A stretch of 64,000 nt of DNA from Cavenderia fasciculata (Eukaryota; Evosea; Eumycetozoa; Acytosteliales; Cavenderiaceae). Below are positions 31,967-43,874 of this stretch, one piece after another (position 1 is the stretch's first letter; each line of letters starts with the position of its first letter). The stretch spans positions 310,001-374,000 of the forward strand of contig NW_004457737.1 of the NCBI RefSeq assembly GCF_000203815.1. The letters run 5' to 3'. The position numbers were made by a program, and so were the translations under genes. The notes below the pieces were generated by a model, which was not told where the DNA came from, ran no database searches, and worked only from the letters and a program-made list of their open reading frames with translations.

Positions 31967-34900
31967 TTATTTATTTGATTTATCAGATACCCAATCAGAA
32001 ATTTTGTTTTGTACAGGATTTAAATTATTTGGGTTTGATTGTACATTGTTGTTTTGTTGTTGATTTGGTGGAATGTTTGGTCTAGGAATTACCATTTGAG
32101 TAACTCTTCTATTTAAATTTTGGAAACTTTTGTTTAATTTTGATGTGAATTTCATTTGAACTTTTTTCTTGGTTACAAATACAATGACGACTGTGATTGA
32201 GATTAAAACAAATGACGCACATACTACAATGACAATGATTTTCCATTTTTCAAAGGTAATGTCAGAGCATTGACTATCATCTCCTAAATTAATTTGATCT
32301 TTTTCACCAACAATGAGTGCACTAAATGCTGGGTCAAGTTCAACCGATCGACCAAATCTTGGTACATTGAATGCTGTCAACATATTGTATTCTTGTTTCT
32401 CGACCAAGTTTAATTGTTTTGAAAGAGGGTCATCGTCTTGAAGTATGGTTACTCTTGATGGAATGATAGTGTCATTGTCAATAATCATTCTACTTGCTAT
32501 TTTACAGTTTAGAACTGATCGACCAACTTGTACTCTAGTCCATAATATTTGATCACCAAAAGATGCTTCAGTCTTTGATTGCTTTCTTCCACATTTGTCT
32601 ACTTTGACTGAATCTGATTTGGACAAGAAAATAACTTGAAGTGTGTTGATTGGTGATTTCCAAGTCCAATCGGTGATTTTAATATTATATTTGATTGAAT
32701 TTGGTGATAGTTGTATATCCTCTCCTGCAAATCTAGTTGTGTTTGATTCTTTGTATTGATGTACCTTGACTTGTAATTTCATTGAGCTTTCTAAAACGGT
32801 TCCAATAAATATTGATTCTCCAGTACTTGATGTAGTATTATCTTGTATCCAAGTTACATTATCCATTGATATGGTTTGAACAATTAGATTATCTTGATCA
32901 ATTTCTCGAATGAATTGAATTCCAGTTGTAAAATTGACAACAATACCAGCTTTGGTTTCGTTCATTGATAAAGTTGATTTACCATCATCTTGAATTGTTG
33001 TATTAAATAATTGATCGGGTCTAACCAATACGGAGCAATCCGATGATGACTCGTAACCACTATCACATTTACAACTACCAAATATTCGATTACATATTCC
33101 ATGACTGGAACAATTATTTGGACACTCCTTTACAAGAGAAACAATCTTTGATGTAACCTTTTCACCAACTCGGATAGTTATATTGAAATCTGGATTATTA
33201 CTTGACACAGATTCATTTGAATCATCGAATAAACAAGTCATTTGTCTAAACCCATATCCAATAAACCGAGGTGATTTACAATGTTTTTCATTTACTGATA
33301 CCAAAACATATGATTGATCTTGGCCAAAAAGATTACCATCGATTGTAACAAGTGAAGAGAGTCCAGATTGAATATTGGTTACATTTTGAATAACCGGCGA
33401 TTCAACCAGAGGGAATACAATAAGAGATGCTTTAAGAGGAATGTTGGAGTCTCCATAAATCGTTCTACTATCCAACTGATAGTAGACAATATTTCCTGGA
33501 GCCATATTTCTAGACATGACTGAATAAATAGGAGATAGCGTTCCTTTGAGAGGACCATTATTCCTTGTAAAACTATTGTTACTATTGTATGAAACACCTT
33601 GCCACAAATAGTATGGTAAATATTCTTGTACATTGATTGACTGACTATAACATTGATACATTGTTTCTGTTTCAATTGCACCAATATATGGTGGATTTGA
33701 AGAAGCATACATCCCAATTTTATCATTTACATATTGCAAAGCTGTGCTAAAATTTGTACCAAGCATAATAGTTGAATAAAATCTATTGTCACAGACTATT
33801 ATTTAAAAAAAAGAAAAGAAAAGATTAGTATTAAATAATTTTTAAATATTTATAATATATACATACAAATATGAGGTTTATAGGTTTGAGTATAAACATA
33901 GTCAACTGAAATTGAAATTGGAAGGAATTTGGTATCTCCAAGAGTTGATTGTAGTTGACAAATAATTTGAGTTGATGTTGCATGTAAAATATTACATTTA
34001 ATATTTGATCTCGAAATATTTACAGCTACTATATTATTAGTGTTATCACCAAAGTTATCACCAATCAATGTAACCAATCCATTAGCAGTGAATGATGGAT
34101 AGACAGCTTTAATAAATGGTGGATATGGTTGCCAAGCATAGTGTGTTGAGTTGACTCCACTAGCATCTTGAACAATTACATTATGGAATCCAGATAGAGG
34201 TGGAACCATACAAGTGACTGATGCTCCTAGTTTAGATGTTATTTGACATGATTTTGAGAGTTGTTTGGTTGGATTGAAAAATGTAATGTTGATTGTTTGT
34301 ATGTTGAATTGTGATAGATTGTTGATTGTTATTGATCCTCCATTTGTACCAATTGATGGAATATACACTTCTTCAATAGGTTCAATTTCGCAAACTGTAT
34401 TAAGGACTGGGTCGCCTACTGGATTATTATTTATTCCATTATTAAAATCCCATGAAGGTGCACCTCTTGTATAAACATATACTTCTCCTGAAGGATCTAA
34501 AGAAGGTTCACCAGATCCAAATGCACAATATCCTTAAAAAAAATAATAATTAATTTAATTAATTTTAAAAAGAAGAAGAGTTGATTCTATCGATTTAACA
34601 TACCAAAACATTGACCAGTATACATATTAAATAATGGTTGATTTGTTTGTGGTCCACTTGAATAGATATAGTTGCCTGTTGAATCAAGATCAGAACCAGA
34701 TGTCCAAACTCGATAGGAACTAATCCTTTTGGTAATATTGCCAATGATAAAGTCCCACTCTTGCTTTGATTCAAGTGTCATCAGGTATGATTTAAACTTG
34801 CTATTTGACATGTCTGAGCACAAGGCAGATGCATCTGTAGCTGATATAGCGCCAGTCGAAATATTCAAAAGGTAGCCGTGACCATTGCCACCTTTTGATT

Positions 34901-35036
34901 TGTCCCAAACAAATACATTTTTGTTGATCGATTCATAATCTTGTCCAACTATTGTATTGGCTTGTAGTATCAATATTATGATGATGTATGAGAACTTGAT
35001 TGATGTTTCTAAAAAACTAAAATAAGATTTTAACAT
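31967..35036 (-). CDS. C-type lectin/TIG/EGF type I membrane receptor A, 975 aa (intact)
   Basis: Exons are 35036-34604, 34532-33867 and 33795-31967. Signal peptide (YIIIILILQANTIVG) is followed by a C-type lectin-like domain spanning exon 1 and the start of exon 2 (YLMTLESKQEWDFI, NYIYSSGPQTNQPLFN, PSWDFNNG, VCEIE). IPT/TIG-type repeats follow (VYIPSIGTNGGSITINNLS; ITLIGDNFGDN-like; VTIDGNLFGQD), then one EGF-like module (CPNNCSSHGICNR ... CKCDSGY). A conserved stalk has ILWTRVQVGRSVLNCKIASR. The TM is IIVIVVCASFVLISITVVIV and the basic, Asn-rich tail is about 70 residues. It probably recognises carbohydrate or partner cells at the surface; similarity in layout to dictyostelid TIG-containing Tgr proteins is suggestive only. 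Confidence 0.9.
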
Positions 35037-35666
35037 TGTTATTAATTAATTGATTGATTATATCATAATAGATAGATAGATAGATAGATAAACTGTGATA
35101 CAAACTAGTATTATATCAAACTTTAATCACTTCATTTTATAACCCTACCTACGTATGTTTGTTATATATAGAGGTGTGTGGTGGGTTAAGGAAGATTAGT
35201 TTGAGTGGTCAAAGCATGGTTTTGAAAGTCTGCTGGGTTGATGTCAACATGTTAACATAACACTAATTCATCGATATGAAAGAACAACTTTTGTATTGAG
35301 AATAACGACAAGCTATAACTCACAGTTGAAACAATTAAAACAATTGTGTGAATTGTATATATATGAATCATGATCATAAAGAGGGGTTACTTGAAAATGG
35401 TCAAGGTATGGTTTTGCAAGGTGTTTATAATGTTAAAAATAGAATTAACTGAGTAAATATGTTTTTTTCATGAACATCACAAACAGATAATTAATTTATG
35501 TGTTTATCATATCTGTACCACTCTCACAAACAAACTAACTATTGATTCTTTTAAAATATCTATAAGTCTGGATGATGGTTATAATTGTAATATTATATAA
35601 ATAGACATTGATTTTGTTTATTTGTTTTTTCGAGTATTTTTAAATAAAACTACAAACAAAGTTCAA
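35037..35666. other. Promoter region of receptor A and 3' flank of copy B
   Basis: It has a (GATA)n run at about 35068-35090 and two diverged copies of a GGTCAAxGxATGGTTTTG motif at about 35209 and 35398. No gene. Confidence 0.4.
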
Positions 35667-38303
35667 TCAAGTTAATTGAATGTCCTTGATTGCTCTCCGA
35701 ACTGACTCTGAGCCCCTTACCGTTCTGTTGAGATTGTTACCGTGGTTCTCACGGTACCACTTCCTTGCCATTCTAATGACGGCATAGGAAACAAATCCTA
35801 AAATAATAATCGTAGTTACAACAATCATTATTATTTTCCATTTTGGGTACGGATCAGTTTCGCAATAACTGTCATCTCCGACAGTTTGATCTGCACCAAG
35901 AAGAATTCCGTTGAATGCAGGATCTAGTTCAACGGATTTGCAGAATTGTGGGATGTTAAATACTGTTAACAGGTTGTATACACGGTTGTCGATTTGTTTA
36001 AAGAGTGGATCATCATTTGGAAGAATAGTAACTCTTGATGGAATGATTGTGTCATTATCAATAATCATTCTACTTGCTATTTTACAGTTGAGAAGTGATC
36101 GACCAACTTGAACTCTAGTCCATACAATTTGATCACCTGGTGATACTTCACTTTTAACTGATTCCAAGTAACATTATCCATTGACATGGTTTGTATGATT
36201 GAATTATCTTGATCAATTTCTCTAATGAATTGAATTCCAATTGTAAAATTGACGACAGCAAGAGAACTAGTATCATTTGTTGATAGAATTGATGTTCCAT
36301 TAACAACTGTGGAGTTGTAGATCTGATTTGGTGTGACCAATGATAAACAATCCAAGTATGATCCATAACCAGCATCACATTTACAGCTACCAAAGATTCG
36401 ATTACATATTCCATGATTCGAGCAATTGTGGAGACATTCTTTTCCAAGAGGTCCTACTTTTGAAGTCACTTTTTCAGCAACTCTGATTGTAACATTATAA
36501 ATCGAAGATGAAATACTTTCTAATAATAAACAAGTAATTCGTTTGAAACCATTTCCAATAAACGTTGGTGATTTACATTGTTTACCGTTTATCGATACCA
36601 AAACATATGATAGATCTTGACCAAAATGATTACCATTGATTGTAACAAGTGATTGAGTTTCAGGCATAATATTGGTTACACTATAAATAATTGGTGCATC
36701 ACTTGTATAAAATGTAATCAATGGTGTGTAATATTGTACATTTTCAATGTTGGATGACAATGTTCTATCAAAAATATTATAAATAATATTATTTGATTGT
36801 GTCATATTTGGAGCAACAGTAGAATTATAATACAATGGAGATAGTGTTCTTTTGAATGGACCATTATTTCTTGTAAAACTACCATTGTTACTGTTGAATG
36901 ATACGCCTTGCCAAAATCTAAATTTTTCAATGATATCCATTGATTTACCAAAACACTGATACATTTCTTGTGACTCAATGGCACCAATATATGGAGCATT
37001 GGGAGTTGCACCCATTGTTACATTGTCAATCATTAATTGCTTGACTCTTGAATATTCTCCACCAAATAGAATGGTTGAATGGAATCTATTGTCACAGACT
37101 ATTAATGGAAAAGGAATTTACAAAAAAGATTAGCAAAGTTGGGCTATAATTCATTTTCTGTTCTCTTGAATAACATACAAATATGAGGTTTATAGGTTTG
37201 AGTATAAACAGAGTCAACTGAAATTGAAATCGGAAGGAACTTCGTATTTCCAATAAGAGTTGATTGTAATTGACAAATAATTTGAGTTGACGATACAAAA
37301 GTAATATTACATGGAATGTCAGATGTTGAGATATTTACAAATACTTGATTATTTGTATTATCACCAAAGTTATCACCAATCAATGTAATCGATCCATTAG
37401 CAGTGAATGATGGATAGACAGCTTTAATAAATGGTGGATATGGTTTCCATGCATAGTGTGTTGAGCTGACTCCACTAGCATCTTGTACAATTACATTATG
37501 GAATCCAGATAGAGGTGGAACCATACAAGTGACTGTTGTTCCTTGTTTTGATGTTATATGACATGATTTCGAGAGTTGTTTGGTTGGATTGAAAAATGTA
37601 ATGTTGATAGTTGACATGTTGAATTGTGATAGATTGTTGATTGTTATTGATCCTCCATTTGTACCAATTGATGGAATATATCCTCTGAAATGAATTGGAT
37701 TTCACACATTGAGTAGGTATAATCTTGTAAATTTCCTTTGGAATTTTTAAAATTCCAAGCAGGCTGTCTGGTGTTTAAATATTCCTCACCTGGAGCTAAC
37801 GAGGGGTCACTTGCTTGGAATGGACAATATCCTTTAATAAAACAAATAGATTAATTAATTATAATGATTAACTTTACAATTTTAAAAAGAGTAAATATCG
37901 AACAATTTTACAAACCCCAACATTGACCAGTATACATATTAAATAGTGGTTGATTTATTTCTGGTCCACTTGAATATGAATAATTACCATTCCCTCCAAA
38001 GTCTCTACAAGATACCCATACTATTGACCAAAAACCGTTAACATAATCCCATTCTTGTTTTGAATCAAGTGTAATTAGATATGAGATAACAGTACTGCTT
38101 CCTATACTCAAATCTTCACAATCTTTCATGGTCGTTGAAATTGAAGTCCTTTCAGACATGACTGTGTATCCATGCCCGTTCCCTCCCTTTGAAGTTGGCC
38201 AAACATATGAATTTTGGATGGGATAGGATTGACAATGAATGGTACCAATATAAAACAATAAAAGTACTAAAACAGCTACTACTATTACTATTAATTGTGA
38301 CAT
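35667..38303 (-). pseudogene. Lectin/TIG/EGF receptor copy B, disrupted
   Basis: The exon layout of its siblings is kept (38303-37916, 37831-37179, 37098-35667; signal peptide MSQLIVIVVAVLVLLLFYIG). Two lesions are visible. Near 37690, where the intact genes read GAxGTxTATATTCC, this copy has one base fewer, shifting the frame just before the TIG motif IPSIGTNGG. Near 36165, about 90 residues of the stalk are missing between MDNVTW and VKSEVSPGDQIVWT, and the frame shifts again. The EGF module and TM segment remain. The cytoplasmic tail differs strongly from copies A and C. Unless both lesions are sequence errors, the gene is dead. Confidence 0.75.
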
Positions 38304-39019
38304 TGTTGAAAAAATATTGATGAACTATCTTTTAAACCTTTGAACCAGTGTATTATGTATCACTCTCTTGAAGTTGACTGAACCTAGAGTTTTATCACTT
38401 TGTCAAGAGTTGTCTTGTGTAATTAAAGCTTTTGAGTCATTCCCAATAATCTCGAAAAAATGCCAGTCCCAAAAAGAATATGAACAATAATTTTTCGCCT
38501 CCAATGGTTTGGCTTTCGTGATGTTGGTGAAAGTGCCGAAACCTCTTCAAATTCTAGAGGGCCGACGTTGTTCATTTGCTCTTACTTTGTGGAGCAATCA
38601 TCTCCGTACATATCTCTTTCTTTATCTTGGTTGAAAGATAAGGTGATTTGATTTTGAGTTACTATTATTATTATTATTCTGAGTTTGATGGTTTGATTGT
38701 ATGTTGCTTTACTTGTTGGGTTGTTTCGATATGACTTGTGTGATTCTTTGCTATGTGTTGTGTGTGTTGTGTGTGGTACAAAAGAAGATTTCTTAATGAA
38801 AGGGTTTGTGTGTGGTAGGGTTGAAAATCCTTTTCAAAAAAAAATTAAAATAAAACGAAAAAGCTTTTTTATTTTTAGTATTAATCGCATCACCTTGAAT
38901 TTCAACACATAGTTCAACCATCTAAAGTTAGCTACAATCATCATTGTGCCTTTTTTTAATTTATTTGTCCGATTCCTATTCCTATATTTTGTTGTTTTAA
39001 TAGCTGCTCCATTTTCATA
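38304..39019. other. Promoter region of copy B, with a hairpin shared in outline with copy C
   Basis: An inverted repeat GGTTTGGC (38506) / GCCGAAACC (38535) sits about 200 bp upstream of the copy B start. It lies in a block related to the one upstream of copy C. The remainder is AT-rich; plus-strand frames here look spurious. Confidence 0.45.
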
Positions 39020-41863
39020 TTATTTTGTTTTTGTTTTTAATTGTTTTGAAACAATGATTGTAACCAATATAATAGATATTACTACAAATGATAGACATAC
39101 TGTAATGGTGATGATCTTCCATTTTGAAAATGACTTTTCATCACTGTCACATTGACTATCTATAATATTAAAATCATCACCAACAATGAGTGCGTTGAAT
39201 GATGGATCTAGTTCAACTGATCCACTGAATTGTGGGATATTGAATACTGTTAAAAGGTTGTATCCTTGGTTGTCGATTTGTTGAGAGGAGAAGAGTGTAT
39301 CATCGTTTGGAAGAATAGTAACTCTTGATGAAATGATTGTGTTATTGTCAATAATCATTCTACTTGCTATTTTACAGTTGAGTAGTGATCTTCCAACTTG
39401 AACTCTAGTCCATACAATTTGATCACCTGGTGATACTTCACTTTTAACTTTCATCACTCCACAACTGTCATATTCAACAGAATCTGATTTCGAGTGGAAT
39501 ATGACTTGAAGTGTGTTGATTGGTGATGACCATACCCAATCAATGATTTTAACAGTGTACTTGATTGAATTTGGTGATACTTGAATATCTTCTCCCAAAA
39601 ATGAAATGGTGTTGGTATCAATGTATTGATTAACTCTGATATGCAATTGAGTGTGTGGATTATGATATATTGTTCCAATAAATATTGATTCACCAACAGT
39701 TGATGTCTCATTCTTATTCCCTTGTATCCAAGTTACATTATCCATCGATATGGTCTTGGTGATTGAATTGTCTTGGTCAATTTCTCTTATGTATTGAATT
39801 CCAGTTGTAAAATTGACAACAATACCAGCATTAGTTTGATTGGTTGATAGAGTTGTTGTACCATTATTCCAAACAGTTGTGTTATAGAGTTGGTCGGGTG
39901 TGACTAATGAACAATCCAAATATGATTCATAACCAACATCACATTTACAACTACCAAAAATACGATTACATACTCCATGTCCTGAACAATTATGAAGACA
40001 TTCCTTGGATGGTTGGGATACTACTACCATCTTTGATGTAACCATTTCAGCGACTCTGATTGTTACATTGTAATCCGCTCCAATACGTGATCCAGAAGTT
40101 GAATCATCTAATAAACAAGTAAATTGTCTAAAACCACTTCCAATAAACTGAGGTGATTTACATTGACTTCCATTGATCGACACCAAAACATATGATTGAT
40201 CTTGACCAAAATGATTACCATTGATTGTAACAAGTGAACGGTATCCAGGTATAATATTGGTAACATTATCAATGATTGGTGCATCACTTGTATAAAATGT
40301 AATCAATGGTGTGTAATAGTTTACATTTTCAATATTGGATGACAATGTTCTATCAAAAATATTATAAATAATATTATTTGATTGTGTCATATTTGAAGTA
40401 ACAGTAGTATTATAATACAATGGAGATATTGTTCCTTTGAATGGACCATTATTTCTTGTAAAACTACCATTGTTACTGTTGAATGATACACCTTGCCAAA
40501 ATCTAAATGTTTCATATCCAGTTAAATTCAAAGATTGACTAAAACATTGATACATTTCTTGTGATTCAATTGCACCAATATATGGAGCATTGGGAGTTGC
40601 ACCCATTGTTACATTGTCAATCATTAATTGTTCTACTCTTGAATATTCTCCTCCAAATAGAATGGTTGAATGGAATCTATTGTCACAGACTATTGAAAAA
40701 AGGGTTGGATTAGAATTGGGTTTAAATATATATTTTTTTAAATATACATACAAATATGAGGTTTATAGGTTTGAGTATAAACAGAGTCAACCGAAATTGA
40801 AATTGGAAGAAGTTTCGTGTCTCCAAGAGATGACTTGAGTTGACAAATAATTTGAGTTGATGATGCAAACATAATATTACATGGTATGTCAGATGTTGAA
40901 ACATTTGCAGCTACTTGATTATTCGTGTTATCACCAAAGTTATCACCAATCAATGTAATCGATCCATTAGCAGTGAATGATGGATAGACAGCTTTAATAA
41001 ATGGTGGATATGGTTGCCATGCATAGTGTGTTGAGTTGACTCCACTATCATCTTGAACAATTACATTATGAAATCCAGATAGAGGTGGAACCGTACAAGT
41101 GACTGATGTTGCTTGTTTTGATGTTATATGACATGATTTCGAGAGTTGTTTGGTTGGATTGAAAAATGTAATATTGATTGTTTGTATGTTGAATTGTGTT
41201 AGATTGTTGATTGTTATTGATCCTCCATTTGTACCAATTGATGGAATATATACCTCTGAAATTAATTCTAATTCACATATAAAGATTGGGACATCAAAAC
41301 CATTATCATGATTGAAATTCCCTTTTGGTCCTCTAATGTAAATATATTGATCAACTCCAACGTTAACTAAAGATGGTTCACCTGCTTCAAATGGACAATA
41401 TCCTTTAATAAAACAAAAGTTTGAACAATTAATTTTTTAAAGAGTAGATCTACCAATTTAACATACCCCAACATTGACCAGTATACATATTAAATAATGG
41501 TTGATTTGTTTGTGGGCCAGTTGAATAGGTATAGTTTCCACTGCCACCAATATCTCTACCAGATACCCTTACTATGGGCCAACTGGTTTTAATAAAATCC
41601 CATTCTTGATATGAATCAACTGAGACAAGATATGATTTAAATGTACTGCTTCCGAAACCCAACCCTTCACAATGAATTATGGCGTCTGTGACTGAATTAA
41701 GACCAAAATCTAATTGTATTATTCTGTATCCATTACCATTTCCTCCTTTTGAAGTTGGCCAAACTTTAACACCTGTGATAGGATCATATTGACCATGAAT
41801 AGGATGAATATAAAACAATAAAAGTACTAACACAGCTACTACTATTACTATTAATTGTGACAT
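39020..41863 (-). CDS. C-type lectin/TIG/EGF type I membrane receptor C, 905 aa (intact)
   Basis: Exons are 41863-41467, 41402-40752 and 40689-39020, with the same phases and positions as receptor A. Signal peptide MSQLIVIVVAVLVLLLFYIH is followed by the lectin-like domain (YLVSVDSYQEWDFI, NYTYSTGPQTNQPLFN). TIG repeats follow (TLIGDNFGDNTNNQ, VTINGNHFGQDQSY), then the EGF-like module (CLHNCSGHGVCNR ... CKCDVGY). The stalk (IVWTRVQVGRSLLNCKIASR) leads to the TM (IITITVCLSFVVISIILVTI), and the tail is very short (VSKQLKTKTK). Ectodomains of A and C are highly similar, but their tails differ in length (about 70 against about 10 residues). A receptor/co-receptor split is possible (inference). 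Confidence 0.9.
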
Positions 41864-42479
41864 TGTGAAATAATATTTATCTATTATCTTTTTTTTTTTT
41901 TGAAACCTTTTAATTAAACATAATATTATATTATAAACTCCTCAGTAGTGGTTAGCCTGAGTGAATGCACTGAGCTCGTGATGATCAGAGGTGGTTTAGT
42001 TCGAAACCACTACCAATTCGAGAGGATGTGATTGTTTTTAATTTGCCCCCTCTAATCATCTCTCTCTGGCATTCCTCTATATGTGTTGTTGTGGTGGTTG
42101 AGGATACAAATCTGTTATTATTGTTACTATTATTATTATTATTATTATTATTATCACTATTCTGGTTGATTGTATATTTTTGAATGCTAATTCTACAGGT
42201 ATAATCACTACTCTATGAACATTGTGTATAGGTTAACATTTTACATTGGGTTGTTGTTAACAATTGAGCTAAATAATTCGTTGCTGATGATATCGATTAG
42301 TAATTAGTTGTTGTTTTATTATTAACAGTTATTATCTGTGAACTTTCTCTCTCTCTCTTTATCGAATGACCATAGTTTGATTTTTTTCCTTTGTCAAAGT
42401 TTTATTTTATTTTATTTTGTTGTTGGGTGTTGTTTGAAAAAAGCCAGTTTTAGATTATTAAAGCTCCTATTTAATCTCT
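41864..42479. other. Promoter region of receptor C with inverted repeats and (ATT)n
   Basis: GTAGTGGTT (41945-41953) pairs perfectly with AACCACTAC (42005-42013). An alternative inner hairpin GTGGTTT/AAACCAC overlaps it. An (ATT)n run is near 42125-42155. The plus-strand frame at 42338-42541 is not supported. Confidence 0.45.
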
Positions 42480-43360
42480 TTGTACATTTCAATTGTATTG
42501 TTCTCTTTGAAACAATAATAGATCGTGATTACTACAAATGATAGACATACTGCAATGGTAATGATCTTCCATTATTCATATGACCTTTCACATTGACTAT
42601 CTATAATATTAAAATCATCACCTGAACTAGAACTAGTATCATTTGTCAATAATGAACAATCCAAATATGATTCATAACCAGCATCACATTTACAACTACC
42701 AAATACTCGAATATTCGATTACATATTCCATGTCCTGAACAATTATTTGTACATTCTTTTGCAATAGATATTAATTTAGACCCAACCATTTCAGCAACTC
42801 TAATTGTAAAATTGTAATCTTGGTATTCTAGAGTTGAGAGTGTAGTTGAATCATGAATCAAACAAGTAATTTGTTTAAAACTATTTCCAAAAAACTGAGG
42901 CGATTTACATTGTTTTCAAAAATCGATAACTTCTATAATCAAGGGAAAGAAGGGTTGTATCAGAATTGTATAATATTATTTTAAATGACAATGTTTTTTT
43001 TAAATATATACATACAAATATGAGGTTTATAGGTTTGAGTATAAACAGAGTCAACTGAAATTGAAATCGGAAGGAGTTTGTTGGTATAGTTAGCCATATA
43101 CGAATTTTCTGATAAAGATCGTCTTCAAAGGAGTTTAAAAGGAAATCCCATTCTTGCTTTGAATCAAATGTGACAAGATATGATTTAAATGTACTACTTG
43201 CATATCCTGCACATTGATTCATTACATTAGTGATGACTATCGAAGAGGAATTTGATATTAATTTGTATCCATGACCATTTCCTCCACTTAAAGTTGGCCA
43301 AATAACTACACCAGTGACAGGTTGATATTGACCTTGAAAGGTATAGATTTAACTTTTTGT
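42480..43360 (-). pseudogene. Lectin/TIG/EGF receptor copy D, shredded relic
   Basis: Homologous pieces lie in the right order but with large parts missing. First come lectin-domain start fragments (GGNGHGYKLIS, STFKSYLVTFDSKQEWDFL). A jump follows straight to the end of the TIG exon (PISISVDSVYTQTYKPHI) and its splice site. Next comes a mid fragment with the EGF-like module (CTNNCSGHGICNR), out of frame after the insertion of an extra 10-base ATTCGAATAT-like repeat. Last is a stub of the TM region (IITIAVCLSFVVI). Several internal deletions and frameshifts make it non-coding. Confidence 0.85.
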
Positions 43361-43429
43361 AAATCTCCATCGAATAATATGGCTTTGATTGAAAACCTGT
43401 ACAAGTTTGATTCATTTCAATCCTTGGAA

Positions 43430-43610
43430 TAGACTAAATTACCTAGCCCCAGTCTGCCATGCAAAAAATGGGGTTGCTAAATTTAGTATGGGTGATACCC
43501 CCTGCCTTTTAGACAGGATTAGGGGTGAACCATTGACAAATAAAAGCTTTATTGTTAGGTTAGGGATTTTGTCGATTGGTTGATTTTAACCATCAAATAC
43601 AACCAACCTC
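43430..43610 (+). other. GC-richer block with nested hairpins; possible structured RNA
   Basis: Nested stems ACTAAATT/AATTTAGT around CCCCA/TGGGG are followed by ACCCC/GGGGT enclosing CCTG-CCTTTTAGA-CAGG. An ATTTTG (Sm-like) site and a TTGGTTG/CAACCAA hairpin come next. The loop GCCTTTTA resembles the U5 loop, but its last base (G instead of C) and the lack of a TATA box at the expected place argue against a canonical U5. It is a candidate only. Confidence 0.25.
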
Positions 43611-43874
43611 GATGATACCTATAGTATTTTTAAAAGTTGGCGAGGGTATGATGAATGGGAAGAAGGAAGGAAGGCATTGGTGGGTGGGATGACTTTTTAA
43701 CAGAATTGGATCGATCACCCAATTACATTGATTGATTCCTTTATCCCTTTCCTTTACTTTATCTATCTTTTAAAAGATATTATTAAATAAAATAAATAAT
43801 AAATTACAAATAGTTATATATACATGGGTGGGTTGATGAATTTCTACAAATTGTAATATGATTCATTGAACCAT

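Noticed and set aside
41945-42013. tRNA-like or C/D-box-like element (GTTCGAAAC, GTGATGA, CTGA words)
   Set aside because: The T-arm does not pair around the putative B box, no cloverleaf can be drawn, and the block is a diverged copy of the promoter of a neighbouring paralogue.
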